From positions 1 through 64,000 of the forward strand of contig NZ_CGBP01000022.1 in the NCBI RefSeq assembly GCF_001053095.1: a stretch of 64,000 nucleotides of DNA. The letters are read 5' to 3'. The notes under the pieces are model-generated. The model was not told the origin of the DNA. It searched no databases and was given only the letters and a program-made list of their open reading frames with translations. The position numbers and the translations under genes were made by a program. This document shows, in pieces, positions 37,540 to 48,616 of the stretch; the stretch's first letter is position 1, and each line of letters opens with the position of its first letter. The DNA is from Yersinia similis (lineage in GTDB: Bacteria; Pseudomonadota; Gammaproteobacteria; Enterobacterales; Enterobacteriaceae).

Positions 37540-38703
37540 ATGTCTGTAATTAAGATGACCGATCTGGATCTGGCTGGCAAACGCGTTTTGATCCGTGCGG
37601 ACCTCAATGTTCCGATAAAAGAAGGCAAAGTGACTTCTGATGCGCGTATCCGTGCCTCTCTGCCAACTATCGAAGCGGCATTGAAGCAAGGCGCTAAAGT
37701 AATGGTTACCTCTCACTTGGGGCGCCCGACCGAAGGCGAGTACAACGAAGAGTTCTCCTTACTGCCCGTCGTTAACTACTTGAAAGAGAAGTTATCTTCT
37801 CCGGTACGTCTGGCGAAGGACTATCTGGATGGCGTTGAAATTGCAGCTGGTGAGTTGGTTGTTCTGGAAAACGTTCGCTTTAACAAAGGCGAGAAAAAAG
37901 ACGACGAAGCTCTGTCCAAGAAATATGCCGCGCTGTGTGATGTCTATGTGATGGATGCTTTTGGTACCGCTCACCGTGCTCAGGCATCGACTCACGGTGT
38001 GGGTAAATTTGCTCCTATTGCTTGCGCCGGCCCGCTGTTGTCAGCAGAGCTGGAAGCATTGGGTAAAGCTCTGGGTAACCCAGCGCGTCCAATGGTTGCT
38101 ATTGTTGGTGGTTCTAAAGTTTCAACCAAACTGACTGTATTGGCTTCGCTGTCTAAAATTGCAGACAAACTGATTGTTGGCGGTGGTATCGCTAACACCT
38201 TCGTTGCGGCTCAAGGTCACAATGTCGGTAAATCTCTGTATGAAGCCGATCTGATCCCAGAAGCGAAAAGACTGCTAGAGACCTGTGATATCCCAGTTCC
38301 TACTGATGTTCGTGTTGCAACTGAGTTCTCTGAAACGGCAGCCGCGACGCTGAAACCAGCTAGCGAAATTAAAGATGACGAACAAATTTTGGATCTGGGC
38401 GACGAATCTGCGGAGCGTCTGGCTGAGATCCTGAAAAATGCCAAAACCATTCTGTGGAATGGTCCGGTTGGTGTGTTCGAGTTCCCTAACTTCCGTAAAG
38501 GGACCGAGATCGTGGCTCGCGCCATTGCAGAAAGCGAAGCATTCTCTATCGCAGGCGGTGGTGATACTTTGGCAGCAATCGATCTCTTCGGTATTGCTGA
38601 CCAAATCTCCTACATTTCTACTGGCGGTGGTGCTTTCCTTGAGTTCGTAGAAGGGAAAAAACTGCCTGCAGTAGTGATGCTGGAAGAGCGCGCTAAGCAG
38701 TAA
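37540..38703 (+). CDS. pgk: Pgk, phosphoglycerate kinase
   Basis: Glycolytic enzyme that makes ATP from 1,3-bisphosphoglycerate. It has 387 residues, as in E. coli. Motifs [44 protein letters not shown] and the nucleotide-binding [13 protein letters not shown] are present. It lies 102 bp after epd and 119 bp before fbaA. Codon use looks strongly biased, as expected for a highly expressed gene. Confidence 0.99.
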   Translation: MSVIKMTDLDLAGKRVLIRADLNVPIKEGKVTSDARIRASLPTIEAALKQGAKVMVTSHLGRPTEGEYNEEFSLLPVVNYLKEKLSSPVRLAKDYLDGVEIAAGELVVLENVRFNKGEKKDDEALSKKYAALCDVYVMDAFGTAHRAQASTHGVGKFAPIACAGPLLSAELEALGKALGNPARPMVAIVGGSKVSTKLTVLASLSKIADKLIVGGGIANTFVAAQGHNVGKSLYEADLIPEAKRLLETCDIPVPTDVRVATEFSETAAATLKPASEIKDDEQILDLGDESAERLAEILKNAKTILWNGPVGVFEFPNFRKGTEIVARAIAESEAFSIAGGGDTLAAIDLFGIADQISYISTGGGAFLEFVEGKKLPAVVMLEERAKQ

Positions 38704-38822
38704 TTTGGATAACGGGGGGTCAATGCCGCCCGTTTCGCTATTTCCCCTCGCAATGACGGCGGGCGGGTATAACAGCGAACCTATTCACATTTATCTTCGG
38801 CCGACGATACAGGACAACTTAC

Positions 38823-39902
38823 ATGTCTAAAATTTTTGATTTCGTAAAACCAGGTGTCATCACAGGTGATGACGTGCAGAAAGTTTTCGCAGTAGCAAAA
38901 GAAAATAACTTTGCTCTGCCAGCAGTTAACTGTGTAGGCACTGACTCTATCAACGCAGTGCTGGAAACAGCAGCCAAAGTGCGCGCACCTGTTATCGTTC
39001 AGTTCTCCAACGGCGGCGCTGCGTTTATCGCAGGTAAAGGCGTGAAGACTGACGCTCCACAAGGTGCTGCAATCTTGGGTGCTATTTCTGGTGCACACCA
39101 TGTACATCAGATGGCTGAACATTACGGTGTTCCGGTTATTCTGCACACCGACCATTGCGCGAAGAAATTACTGCCATGGTTAGATGGTTTACTGGATGCG
39201 GGTGAGAAACACTTTGCGGCGACCGGCAAGCCACTGTTCTCTTCTCACATGATTGACCTGTCTGAAGAGTCTCTGGAAGAGAACATTGAAATTTGCAGCA
39301 AGTACCTGACTCGTATGTCAAAAATAGGTATGACACTGGAAATTGAACTGGGTTGTACTGGTGGTGAAGAAGATGGCGTGGATAACAGCCACATGGATGC
39401 TTCTTCTCTGTACACTCAGCCACAAGATGTTGATTACGCATACGAAAAATTGAATGCTATCAGCCCACGTTTCACCATTGCTGCCTCTTTTGGTAACGTA
39501 CACGGTGTTTACAAGCCAGGTAACGTTAAACTGACCCCAACTATTCTGCGCGATTCTCAGGATTATGTTTCCAAGAAACACAATCTGCCGCACAACAGCC
39601 TGAACTTCGTGTTCCATGGCGGGTCTGGTTCTACTGCTGAAGAGATCAAAGAAGCAGTAAGCTACGGCGTAGTTAAAATGAATATCGACACCGATACCCA
39701 GTGGGCGACGTGGGAAGGTATTCTGAACTATTACAAAAAGAACGAAGGTTATCTGCAAGGCCAACTGGGTAACCCAGAAGGTGCTGACAAGCCGAACAAG
39801 AAATACTACGATCCACGCGTATGGTTGCGTGCTGCCCAGGTGACAATGATCACCCGTCTGGAACTGGCATTCAAAGAACTGAATGCCATCGACGTACTGT
39901 AA
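38823..39902 (+). CDS. fbaA: FbaA, class II fructose-bisphosphate aldolase
   Basis: Zinc-dependent aldolase that splits fructose-1,6-bisphosphate. It has 359 residues, as in E. coli. It starts MSKIFDFVKPGVITGDDV. Metal ligands lie in LHTDHCAKKLLPW, ASFGNVHGVY and VFHGGSGS; NIDTDTQWATW binds the substrate phosphate. It ends the epd-pgk-fbaA cluster with a strong terminator at 39927. Confidence 0.99.
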   Translation: MSKIFDFVKPGVITGDDVQKVFAVAKENNFALPAVNCVGTDSINAVLETAAKVRAPVIVQFSNGGAAFIAGKGVKTDAPQGAAILGAISGAHHVHQMAEHYGVPVILHTDHCAKKLLPWLDGLLDAGEKHFAATGKPLFSSHMIDLSEESLEENIEICSKYLTRMSKIGMTLEIELGCTGGEEDGVDNSHMDASSLYTQPQDVDYAYEKLNAISPRFTIAASFGNVHGVYKPGNVKLTPTILRDSQDYVSKKHNLPHNSLNFVFHGGSGSTAEEIKEAVSYGVVKMNIDTDTQWATWEGILNYYKKNEGYLQGQLGNPEGADKPNKKYYDPRVWLRAAQVTMITRLELAFKELNAIDVL

Positions 39903-39926
39903 TTTCAGTCTATTTTGACTGACCTA

Positions 39927-39949
39927 AAAGGCCCTGCGGGGCCTTTTTT
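39927..39949 (+). terminator. Rho-independent terminator after fbaA
   Basis: AAAGGCCC and GGGCCTTT around TGCG, with a six-T run. Confidence 0.95.
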
Positions 39950-40149
39950 CGTTGCTGACAATCCAACATGATCCACTGTCGTTACTGACTTAATGGCTTG
40001 GTATGCTGTGCTGATATTTTCTGAGAAAATTGGCAACATTCATTATTGTTAGTTACCCTACATAGGCCGTTGGCTATGGCAGTCAGCGTTAGGTGGTGAT
40101 TTTTTTTGCGTAATTGCTCCTGTCGGGAGCTTTTTGTAGGATGGTTTAA

Positions 40150-41019
40150 ATGGAAGAACTAAACGTAGTTGATGGGTTCAATAATGCGAGTAGCTGGTTA
40201 GTAAATAATCAGGACTTACTGATTCAATACGCAGTCAATATTATTGCCGCGTTATTGATCCTGATTGTCGGTTCGATCATCGCTAAAGTGCTATCTGGCA
40301 TGCTCAATCGGGTGATGAGATTGCGTGGCATTGATGTCACTGTTGCCGACTTCTTATCTGCAATGGCGCGCTACAGTATTCTGGCTTTCACCATTGTGGC
40401 GGTACTGGGGCGGCTGGGTGTACAAACCGCATCAGTCATTGCGGTCATTGGTGCTGCGGGTTTGGCCGTTGGTTTAGCCCTACAAGGGTCGCTGTCCAAC
40501 TTTGCTGCCGGTGTGCTGCTGGTTGCCTTCCGTCCGTTTAAAGCGGGTGAATACGTCGATCTGGGCGGTGTGGCCGGGACAGTGGTGCAGGTGCAGATTT
40601 TCTCAACTACCCTACGTACGGTTGATGACAAAATCATTGTGGTACCGAATGGCAAAATTATTGCCAACAATATTATTAATACCAGCCGTGAGCCGAACCG
40701 CCGTACCGACATGATCGTGGGTGTGGCATATGATGCTGATATTGATGTGGTGAAAAAGGTTCTTGGTGACATTATTGCAGCTGATAGCCGGATCATGCAC
40801 GAGAAAGGGGTTACGGTACGCTTGAATGAAATGGCACCGTCTTCACTGAATTTTGTTGTTCGTGTTTGGACGACCAATGGTGATGCGCAAGAGGTGTTTT
40901 GGGACTTGACTGAAAACTTCAAGCGGGCGCTGGATACGCACAAAATTAGTATTCCTTACCCACAAATGGATGTGCATTTGCATCAAGTGGCAAAAGTCGA
41001 AGCCGGGAAGCCGGAGTAA
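40150..41019 (+). CDS. mscS: MscS, small-conductance mechanosensitive channel
   Basis: Inner-membrane tension-gated channel that releases osmolytes on hypo-osmotic shock. It has 289 residues against 286 in E. coli. Three membrane helices are visible, the third being the Gly/Ala-rich pore helix ([20 protein letters not shown]). The beta domain ([16 protein letters not shown]) and cytoplasmic vestibule ([20 protein letters not shown]) follow. It lies in the E. coli order fbaA-mscS-argO. Confidence 0.98.
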   Translation: MEELNVVDGFNNASSWLVNNQDLLIQYAVNIIAALLILIVGSIIAKVLSGMLNRVMRLRGIDVTVADFLSAMARYSILAFTIVAVLGRLGVQTASVIAVIGAAGLAVGLALQGSLSNFAAGVLLVAFRPFKAGEYVDLGGVAGTVVQVQIFSTTLRTVDDKIIVVPNGKIIANNIINTSREPNRRTDMIVGVAYDADIDVVKKVLGDIIAADSRIMHEKGVTVRLNEMAPSSLNFVVRVWTTNGDAQEVFWDLTENFKRALDTHKISIPYPQMDVHLHQVAKVEAGKPE

Positions 41020-41050
41020 GGTTTTCACCACAGTAAGCGGTAAATAGATT

Positions 41051-41074
41051 AAACGGGCCTCAGTGCCCGTTTTT
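41051..41074 (+). terminator. Rho-independent terminator after mscS
   Basis: AAACGGGC (41051-41058) and GCCCGTTT (41065-41072) with TT following. Confidence 0.9.
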
Positions 41075-41169
41075 ACTCGCTCTACTGTTTTATCCGTTTA
41101 GTCGCATTATTAGCCTGTCTTATGCTTGATAAGAAATATCCATTTCCTCTGATGATCATCTCCCCGTAA

Positions 41170-41865
<696 letters not shown>

Positions 41866-42054
41866 GTTTTTATCACTAATCTGAATCCCTAACTCTATAA
41901 GATATGCTACGTTTGATAGGTTAATACCTCTATTTATTAACAATGAATGATCAACGGCGAATGAATCGCGATGTTAATGGAATTTCAGTGAGTGTCGTGC
42001 ATTGATTCTCTGACAGGTGCAGGTTCATTTGTCATGCATATCTTAGGAGGCACC

Positions 42055-42816
42055 GTGAAGTTGAAGACATTGGCTTTGGCCGCAATGATAGGATTAGGGA
42101 CGTTACCTTTGGCGCTGCAAGCTCAAGCGGCCGAAGTGCCAGAAGGGCCGCATGTTGTCACATCAGGTACCGCCAGCGTTGAGGCAACCCCAGATATTGC
42201 GACTATCGCAATTGAAGTCAGTGTATCTGCCAAAGATGCAGCAGATGCCAAAAAACAGGTCGATACCCGCGTCGCGCAATATTTTGATTTCCTAAGTAAA
42301 AGCGGTATTGAAAAGAAAGATATCAATGCGGCTAATATTCGTACCCAGCCTGAGTATGACTACCAGAAAAGCGGTGAAGCTGTATTGAAAGGTTACCGTG
42401 CTGTGCGTCAGGTTCAGGTGACATTGCGCCAGTTGGATAAATTAAATGATTTGCTGGATGGTGCGTTGAAATCGGGTCTGAATGAGATCCGCGCCGTTGA
42501 GTTGGGTGTTGCCAGCCCAGAAACCTACCGTGAGCAGGCACGTAAAAAAGCCATTGAGAATGCGATTACGCAGGCCGGCGCACTGGCTGATGGATTTAAA
42601 GTTAAATTAGGCCCGGTTTATAGCATTCGTTACCACATAGCGAATTACCAGCCAATGCCGGTAGCTCGCATGTATAAAAGTGCTGGAGCGGTATCCGACA
42701 CGGCGGTGGAGCAAACCTACGAACAACAGACCATCAATTTTGATGATCAGGTTGATGTGGTCTTTGAGCTGCAAACGGGAGCCAACCCGGCATCGATCGC
42801 AGCTACTGCCCAATAA
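42055..42816 (+). CDS. yggE: YggE, periplasmic SIMPL-domain (DUF541) protein
   Basis: Exported protein of 253 residues with a SIMPL domain; in E. coli it lowers oxidative stress by an unknown mechanism. A signal peptide is visible ([20 protein letters not shown], then LQAQA). Start GTG 42055 lies only four bases after TAGGAGG; ATG 42034 is the alternative. Conserved [20 protein letters not shown] and YNYQ-type segments match E. coli. Its 3' end overlaps that of convergent argP by 14 bp. Confidence 0.93.
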
Positions 42817-43711
42817 ACGAGTCCTGTCGTAATACCTGACGCCCGTAGGATAATAGGGCGTCAGTGACCTTTCTCATGGTCCGGCTTTCTGGTGCAAACC
42901 GGTGCCAGAACAGCATCCGCCGTTGCAGTAACCCCGGTGTCAGGTCAATCAGCTCGCCGGAGGCCAGCTCTTTTTCGATTTGCAGATGCGGGATCATACA
43001 GCAGGTGGTACCTTGGCGGGCCAACTGCACAAAGGCTTCAGACGAGTTGACGATATGGCAGGGCACGCTACCCGGTGATAAATCGAAATTTTGCTGTAAA
43101 AACGCCTGATGCATATCATCCAGATGATCAAATGCCACCGCGGGTGCTTTCAGCAACGCTGAACGGGTCACGCCATTAGGGAAATAGCGTTCTGCGAAGG
43201 CCTTAGATGCCACAAACAGGTAATCCAGAGCGCCAAGTTGGTCCACCAGGCAGCTTGGCAGTGGTTGTGGCTGGATACTAACGGCTCCAACGACCTCACC
43301 ACGCCTTAAACGCTCCTGTGTACGGGTTTCATCTTCCACTTGTAAATTTAGCCGAATAGGTAAATCAGCCAGCACCGGTTTCAGCGCTGGTAGTAGCCAG
43401 GTCGCCAGACTGTCAGCATTCACGGCCAGCGATAGCAGCAACGGTGTATCGACCCCGTTATCATTACCGAGCCACTCTTCTTCCAATAGCTCAACCTGAT
43501 GCAGCAGAGCAAGCAGTTTCTGCCCTTGTTCCGTTGGCCGTGGTGGCACTGTGCGTACCAGCAGTGGCTGACCAAACAGGTTCTCCAACTGCTTAATACG
43601 TTGAGATACCGCCGATTGGGTGATGCAAAGCTTCTGTGCCGCACGTTCAAAACCGCGTTCACGGATCACCGCGTCCAGCGCTTGTAGCGTACGGTAGTCT
43701 GGGCGTTTCAT
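42803..43711 (-). CDS. argP: ArgP (IciA), LysR-type regulator
   Basis: LysR-family transcription factor that activates argO when bound to arginine and responds to lysine; it was first described as an inhibitor of replication initiation. It has 302 residues. The N-terminal winged helix-turn-helix is [20 protein letters not shown] to [10 protein letters not shown], followed by the effector domain ([20 protein letters not shown]). The start at 43711 matches the E. coli N-terminus. It converges on yggE and diverges from rpiA. Confidence 0.97.
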
Positions 43712-43827
43712 CGGAGTCATCTCTCCAAAATAGTAAATCGATACAACACTATGCCACATTTCGCTGTGACATTTTGGTCATTTTTCTATAAGGGAAATAC
43801 TGAGGTGTTCGCTCTAAATAAACACGC

Positions 43828-43943
43828 ATACCTCCTTCAAGCATGATATTGCTGCTCTTGCTTATCCCAATCACCAACTTGCATCAGCTCATCAGAATTC
43901 CCACACTTTGCCTGGTTGCAGCGCCAATGACTTTGAGTGTAAC
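43828..43943. repeat. Degenerate ERIC-like element (argP-rpiA gap)
   Basis: CATACCTCCTTCAAGCATGA at the left and CGCCAATGACTTTGAGTGTA at the right are ERIC termini; the middle is diverged. Confidence 0.65.
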
Positions 43944-44054
43944 TGTGATCTCGCTAGAATTAACCCCGTCACAAACGGGCTTTATTGAGACGATTTTTGC
44001 TGTGCATGTTCTATAATAGGCTTTTGTTTTCAGATCATAGGCAGTGAACTTACC

Positions 44055-44711
44055 ATGACTCAGGATGAACTTAAAAAAGCGGTAGGCTGGGCAGCATTAG
44101 ATTACGTTAAACCCGGTACTATTGTTGGTGTCGGCACTGGTTCAACCGCGGCGCATTTTATTGATGCGCTAGGTTCGATTAAACACCAGATTGAAGGTGC
44201 TGTTTCCAGTTCTGATGCTTCAACCGCCAAGCTGAAAAGCTATGGTATCCCTGTATTTGATTGCAATGACGTTGATGTATTGGATATCTATGTTGATGGC
44301 GCTGACGAAATTAACGGCCAGATGCAGATGATTAAAGGCGGTGGCGCAGCACTGACCCGAGAGAAAATTATTGCGGCTATCGCCCGGAAATTTATCTGTA
44401 TTGCTGATGAATCCAAACAAGTCGGTGTGCTGGGTAAGTTCCCGCTGCCAGTCGAAGTGATCCCGATGGCCCGTTCTTATGTGGCGCGTGAGCTGATTAA
44501 GTTGGGTGGGCTGCCTGAATACCGCCAGAATGTCCTGACCGATAACGGTAACGTTATTCTGGATATCCACAACTTGAGTATTTTGGATGCTATCGCTTTA
44601 GAGAATAAAATTAATGGCATTGCCGGTGTCGTAACGGTGGGGCTATTTGCGAATCGTGGTGCTGACGTGGCCCTGATTGGTACGGCCAATGGTGTTAAAG
44701 TGATTGGATAA
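44055..44711 (+). CDS. rpiA: RpiA, ribose-5-phosphate isomerase A
   Basis: Interconverts ribulose-5-phosphate and ribose-5-phosphate in the pentose phosphate pathway. It has 218 residues against 219 in E. coli. It starts [18 protein letters not shown]. Motifs [16 protein letters not shown], the substrate-binding [14 protein letters not shown] segment ([21 protein letters not shown] with catalytic acid) and IADESKQV are intact. It is a single gene with its own terminator, lying between argP and serA as in E. coli. Confidence 0.98.
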   Translation: MTQDELKKAVGWAALDYVKPGTIVGVGTGSTAAHFIDALGSIKHQIEGAVSSSDASTAKLKSYGIPVFDCNDVDVLDIYVDGADEINGQMQMIKGGGAALTREKIIAAIARKFICIADESKQVGVLGKFPLPVEVIPMARSYVARELIKLGGLPEYRQNVLTDNGNVILDIHNLSILDAIALENKINGIAGVVTVGLFANRGADVALIGTANGVKVIG

Positions 44712-44718
44712 AATTTTT

Positions 44719-44754
44719 CAGGGTGTCGTTTATTTGGCTTCACCCTGATAATTT
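44719..44754 (+). terminator. Terminator after rpiA
   Basis: TCAGGGTG (44719-44726) and CACCCTGA (44741-44748), followed by TAATTTTT. Confidence 0.75.
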
Positions 44755-45016
44755 TTACCTTTAAATATCTTTTCTTAAAATCATTGTATTTGGTGATATA
44801 TATCACATTTCGTCATTTCCTTTGATTAACCTGCCGCCCTCCCTCGGTTCGCTAGTTTTTTCTTCCATAAATTAACATTCACACTGACGGTTATGTTGAT
44901 GGGCAGGCAATCGTTTGTATTGCTGCTTACGTAATATTTGTTATGTTGACAGGGTGCTGACCAGATTCATTCGATATCGGCAGCCGCATCTGAAGTCTGA
45001 AAATAGGGTCGGGGAC

Positions 45017-46258
45017 ATGGCAAAAGTATCACTGGAGAAAGACAGAATTAAGTTTCTGTTAGTGGAAGGGGTGCACCAGAGCGCGGTTGATAACCTGCGT
45101 GCAGCCGGATATAGCAATATTGAATACCATAAAGGTGCCTTAGACGCCGAATCACTGAAGGCATCCATTCGTGATGCTCACTTTATCGGAATTAGATCGC
45201 GCACACATCTTTCCGAAGACGTTTTTGCGGCAGCAGAAAAATTGGTTGCCGTGGGTTGTTTCTGTATTGGTACTAACCAGGTTGATTTAAAAGCGGCGAC
45301 CAAACGTGGTGTGCCAGTATTCAATGCCCCATTCTCCAATACCCGTTCGGTAGCCGAAATGGTACTGGGTGAGTTGCTGCTTATGTTCCGAGGCATTCCG
45401 TCTGCTAACGCGAAAGCGCACCGTGGCGAGTGGAACAAGCTGGCGGTAGGTTCCTTTGAGGCCCGAGGTAAGAAACTGGGGATTATCGGTTATGGTCATA
45501 TCGGTACTCAACTGGGTATTCTGGCTGAAAGTATCGGTATGAAAGTTTTCTTTTACGACATCGAAAATAAACTGTCGTTAGGGAATGCGCAGCAAGTCCG
45601 CCAATTGTCAGATTTGCTGAATATAAGCGATGTGGTCAGCCTGCATGTACCGGAAAACCACACTACCAAGAATATGATTGGCGCTGAGCAATTGGCACAG
45701 ATGAAGCCGGGGGCGCTGTTGATTAATGCCTCTCGCGGCACCGTGGTCGATATTCCGGCCCTGTGCGATGCGCTGTCCAGTAATCACTTGTCAGGTGCGG
45801 CAATTGACGTCTTCCCTGAAGAGCCTGCGACCAATAAAGACCCGTTCAATTCACCACTGTGTGAATTTGATAATGTGTTACTGACCCCGCATATTGGTGG
45901 TTCTACTCAGGAAGCGCAGGAAAATATCGGTGATGAAGTGGCTGGTAAGTTGGCGAAGTATTCTGATAATGGCTCGACACTGTCTGCGGTGAATTTCCCC
46001 GAAGTCTCTCTGCCAGCACATGGTGATAATACCCGTCGGTTGTTGCATATTCATGAAAACCGGCCAGGCATTTTGACCAGCATTAACACCATTTTTGCTG
46101 AGCAGAATGTTAATATCGCGGCACAGTATCTACAAACCAGCGCTGATATTGGTTATGTCGTGATTGATGTTGAAACCGATGATGCAGATAATGCGGAAAA
46201 AGCATTGCAGGCGATGAAGGCCATTCCAGGGACGATCCGTGCTCGTTTATTGTACTAA
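45017..46258 (+). CDS. serA: SerA, D-3-phosphoglycerate dehydrogenase
   Basis: First step of serine synthesis, oxidising 3-phosphoglycerate with NAD; feedback-inhibited by serine through a C-terminal ACT domain. It has 413 residues. Start MAKVSLEKDRIKFLLVEGVH matches E. coli, so 45017 is chosen over 44915. NAD motif LGIIGYGHIGTQLG, catalytic Arg/Glu/His region (NASRGTVVD, PHIGGSTQEAQ) and the ACT domain (HENRPGILTSINTIFAEQ) are present. It provides serine to the glycine/one-carbon genes encoded downstream. Confidence 0.98.
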   Translation: MAKVSLEKDRIKFLLVEGVHQSAVDNLRAAGYSNIEYHKGALDAESLKASIRDAHFIGIRSRTHLSEDVFAAAEKLVAVGCFCIGTNQVDLKAATKRGVPVFNAPFSNTRSVAEMVLGELLLMFRGIPSANAKAHRGEWNKLAVGSFEARGKKLGIIGYGHIGTQLGILAESIGMKVFFYDIENKLSLGNAQQVRQLSDLLNISDVVSLHVPENHTTKNMIGAEQLAQMKPGALLINASRGTVVDIPALCDALSSNHLSGAAIDVFPEEPATNKDPFNSPLCEFDNVLLTPHIGGSTQEAQENIGDEVAGKLAKYSDNGSTLSAVNFPEVSLPAHGDNTRRLLHIHENRPGILTSINTIFAEQNVNIAAQYLQTSADIGYVVIDVETDDADNAEKALQAMKAIPGTIRARLLY

Positions 46259-46272
46259 TACCTGAAATAATT

Positions 46273-46307
46273 AAACACCTGGCATCCATAGGATCTCGGG
46301 TGTTTTT
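46273..46307 (+). terminator. Terminator after serA
   Basis: AAACACC (46273-46279) and GGTGTTT (46299-46305) close a longer imperfect stem and lead into a T run. It lies between convergent serA and ygfA. Confidence 0.8.
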
Positions 46308-46323
46308 TTAGAACGATTTTCTC

Positions 46324-46920
46324 TCACCACTGCCACACTTTTGCTGGTGTCACAATCTCTGGCAACGGCACATCCCAATATTCACTTGGCAACTGTTCGA
46401 CTAACTGACAATCATGGGCCAAGCCAATAGGATAAGGGCCATTTTGCTGCCAGCGTTGCAGCGTACGGTCATAAAACCCTCCCCCCATCCCCAAACGCCG
46501 CCCATAGCGATCAAAGGCAACCAATGGGGTAATCACCACGTCGAGTTGGTGCAATGGCAAAATTTCCCGGACATCGAGTTGGGGTTCAAGGATTTTCAGG
46601 CGGTTGCGGATAAGTGTGCTTTCTGGGCGATAGCGCAGAAATAATAAATTACCGGGGCTAAACGGGTGGAGGACAGGCAAATAAACCTGTTTTTTCTGCT
46701 GCCACAGTTGCTCAATAATTGGCTGGGTATTAAGTTCGCCGTCAAAGGAGAGAAACACGGCTACCGTGTGAGCTTGCTGGATTTTGGGGTGCTCGGCAAT
46801 ATGCTGTGCCGCCAGATGTGCCGATTGTTGCTGTTGAACGGGTGTTAGCAGATGCCGACGCTCACGGATTTCCGCGCGGATACGTTGCCGCTCAAGGGCA
46901 TATTGTGGATTTTGCGGCAT
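46324..46920 (-). CDS. ygfA: 5-formyltetrahydrofolate cyclo-ligase (YgfA)
   Basis: Converts 5-formyl-THF to 5,10-methenyl-THF with ATP, recycling an inhibitory folate made in part by serine hydroxymethyltransferase. It has 198 residues. Motifs: the basic N-terminal helix RQRIRAEIRERRHLL and the ATP/folate-binding VVITPLVAFDRYGRRLGMGGGFYDR. It lies downstream of 6S RNA on the same strand; in E. coli ssrS and ygfA are co-transcribed and ygfA is implicated in persister formation. Confidence 0.96.
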   Translation of the reverse strand: MPQNPQYALERQRIRAEIRERRHLLTPVQQQQSAHLAAQHIAEHPKIQQAHTVAVFLSFDGELNTQPIIEQLWQQKKQVYLPVLHPFSPGNLLFLRYRPESTLIRNRLKILEPQLDVREILPLHQLDVVITPLVAFDRYGRRLGMGGGFYDRTLQRWQQNGPYPIGLAHDCQLVEQLPSEYWDVPLPEIVTPAKVWQW

Positions 46921-47045
46921 ACTAACTGCCTGTATTTGGATGTGTGCGATAACCCAAAGAGTGTTGATTAACGCTATTTTTGAACATCGCTACTTTTGGA
47001 TATCAATACTGTTGATCATCAATACGACTCATCAACGATAGTAAA

Positions 47046-47228
47046 GGGATCTCCGAGGTGCCGTCGCAGGCTGTAACCCTTGAACCCTTGGTTCAAGGTG
47101 AACGCAGCGTCGCAACCTTAAGGCTTCTCGGCGGACCGAGCATGCTCACCGGTTACGGAGCACTACATTCTGTTGGTATTAAATATCGGCTCAGGGGACT
47201 GGCCCGCTGGCAAACACCTCAGAGAAAT
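47046..47228 (-). ncRNA. ssrS: 6S RNA
   Basis: About 183 nt, the E. coli length. On the minus strand it starts ATTTCTCTGAGGTGTTTGCC and includes the conserved GGGCCAGTCCCCTGAGCCGA and GAGCATGCTCGGTCCGCCGA blocks. It ends GGCACCTCGGAGATCCC, which pairs with the 5' end. 6S RNA mimics an open promoter and sequesters sigma-70 RNA polymerase in stationary phase. The order zapA-ssrS-ygfA matches E. coli. A 68-codon open frame on the other strand here is spurious. Confidence 0.97.
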
Positions 47229-47283
47229 TCTTTACTCACTGTAGAATCTATCATTCAACAGTAATTTATTCAAACACAGAGAT

Positions 47284-47613
47284 TTATTCAAACTGTGTAT
47301 CTTGACGGTCAGAGATACGACCTTGTTCAAGTAATGCCTGTTCAATGGTCTGTTGTAGCATCCGTATACGTTGCTCCATATTGGAGGCATAGTCACGTGT
47401 TTTTAATCTTTCCTGAGCCAGTTCGTGACATACGTTCAATGCTGCAATAAAAACTAACTGTTCAGTATTGTTGACTCTAGTGCGAACTTTGAGATCTTGC
47501 AACCGTTGGCTAAGATCTTCTGCTGCCATGTTCAACGCATCTTGCTGTTCTGGTGGACAATTAACTCTTAATGACCGACCAAAAACTTGAATATCTACCG
47601 GTTGTGCAGACAT
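47284..47613 (-). CDS. zapA: ZapA, FtsZ-ring associated protein
   Basis: Cytosolic protein that crosslinks FtsZ protofilaments and recruits ZapB. It has 109 residues, as in E. coli: an N-terminal globular domain ([20 protein letters not shown]) and a C-terminal coiled coil (about residues 70-105, [17 protein letters not shown]). The start at 47613 aligns with E. coli. It is transcribed toward ssrS and diverges from ygfB. Confidence 0.97.
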   Translation of the reverse strand: MSAQPVDIQVFGRSLRVNCPPEQQDALNMAAEDLSQRLQDLKVRTRVNNTEQLVFIAALNVCHELAQERLKTRDYASNMEQRIRMLQQTIEQALLEQGRISDRQDTQFE

Positions 47614-47734
47614 GCTACCTTCCTGCCTAATTTTCGCGCCAGCACTGCAAAACCAGAGGCCAATTGCTCGTAGCTGCAAAGCGGGCGTCACTATATATAC
47701 CTCGATACCAAGATACAACCCCTTAATATCCATC

Positions 47735-47872
47735 ATCTTCCAAGTTGTAGGTGTGTTAGCTGCTCCCACTCACCCAAATCACTTATCTGTCGTAGACGTT
47801 ACTTATCGATAAGATTATTGGGACTTTCTGGCTTGCCGCCTTCCTGCATCTTGCAATCTATAGGGTATAGGG
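47735..47872. repeat. ERIC-like element (zapA-ygfB gap)
   Basis: CATCTTCCAAGTTGTAGGTG at the left, a core CACCCAAATCACTTATCTGT, and CTTGCAATCTATAGGGTATA at the right. It occupies the divergent promoter region of zapA and ygfB. Confidence 0.7.
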
Positions 47873-47950
47873 TGCTGCGTTTTCTGGTATAGCGACTGAT
47901 CTTGATGGTAGCATAACATGAACTTATCCTGCCAACGATGACCAATACGC

Positions 47951-48529
47951 ATGTCTATAGAGAATACATTACCAACTTACCCATCACTTGCCTTGGCACT
48001 CAGCCAGCAAGCAGTAGCATTAACCCCAGCTGAGATGCATGGGTTGATTAGCGGAATGCTCTGTGGTGGCAGTAAAGACAACGGCTGGCAGACGCTGGTG
48101 CATGACTTGACCAATGAGGGTGTTGCTTTCCCACAGGCTCTCAGTCTGCCGTTACAACAATTACATGAAGCAACACAAGAAGCGCTGGAGAACGAAGGGT
48201 TTATGTTCCAGTTACTGATCCCTGAAGGGGATAACGTCACGGTATTTGACCGGGCTGACGCCTTGTCTGGCTGGGTAAATCATTTCCTGTTGGGGTTGGG
48301 GATGTTGCAGCCGAAGCTGGCACAGGTGAAAGATGAAGTGGGTGAGGCCATTGACGACTTGCGTAATATCGCCCAATTGGGATATGACGAAGATGAAGAT
48401 CAAGAAGAATTGGCGCAATCATTAGAAGAAGTTGTCGAGTATGTGCGTGTTGCGGCAATTTTGTGCCATATCGAATTTACCCAGCAGAAACCTACCGCCC
48501 CTGAAATGCGTAAACCAACACTGCATTGA
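47951..48529 (+). CDS. ygfB: YgfB, UPF0149 protein
   Basis: Acidic protein of 192 residues in the YgfB/YecA family. In Pseudomonas aeruginosa a YgfB homologue affects ampDh3 regulation; its role in enterobacteria is not defined. Family features: [17 protein letters not shown] near the N-terminus and [11 protein letters not shown] in the middle. It sits 87 bp upstream of pepP, and the order ygfB-pepP-ubiH-ubiI is conserved, suggesting one operon. Confidence 0.94.
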   Translation: MSIENTLPTYPSLALALSQQAVALTPAEMHGLISGMLCGGSKDNGWQTLVHDLTNEGVAFPQALSLPLQQLHEATQEALENEGFMFQLLIPEGDNVTVFDRADALSGWVNHFLLGLGMLQPKLAQVKDEVGEAIDDLRNIAQLGYDEDEDQEELAQSLEEVVEYVRVAAILCHIEFTQQKPTAPEMRKPTLH

Positions 48530-48616
48530 TTTTGATCAATGAGCTAATTTTATCAATTAGCGAGTGTGGTTATGTGCGTTTCAGGTGATGCAAACCGGAT
48601 ATTTCAGGAGAAGGTA

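Noticed and set aside
44900..44925. PurR-like site upstream of serA (GGCAATCGTTTGTAT)
   Set aside because: Only a partial match to the PurR operator, and serA is known to respond to Lrp rather than PurR; too weak to call.
47058..47264. 68-codon plus-strand frame
   Set aside because: It lies antisense to 6S RNA, whose conserved sequence explains the whole stretch.
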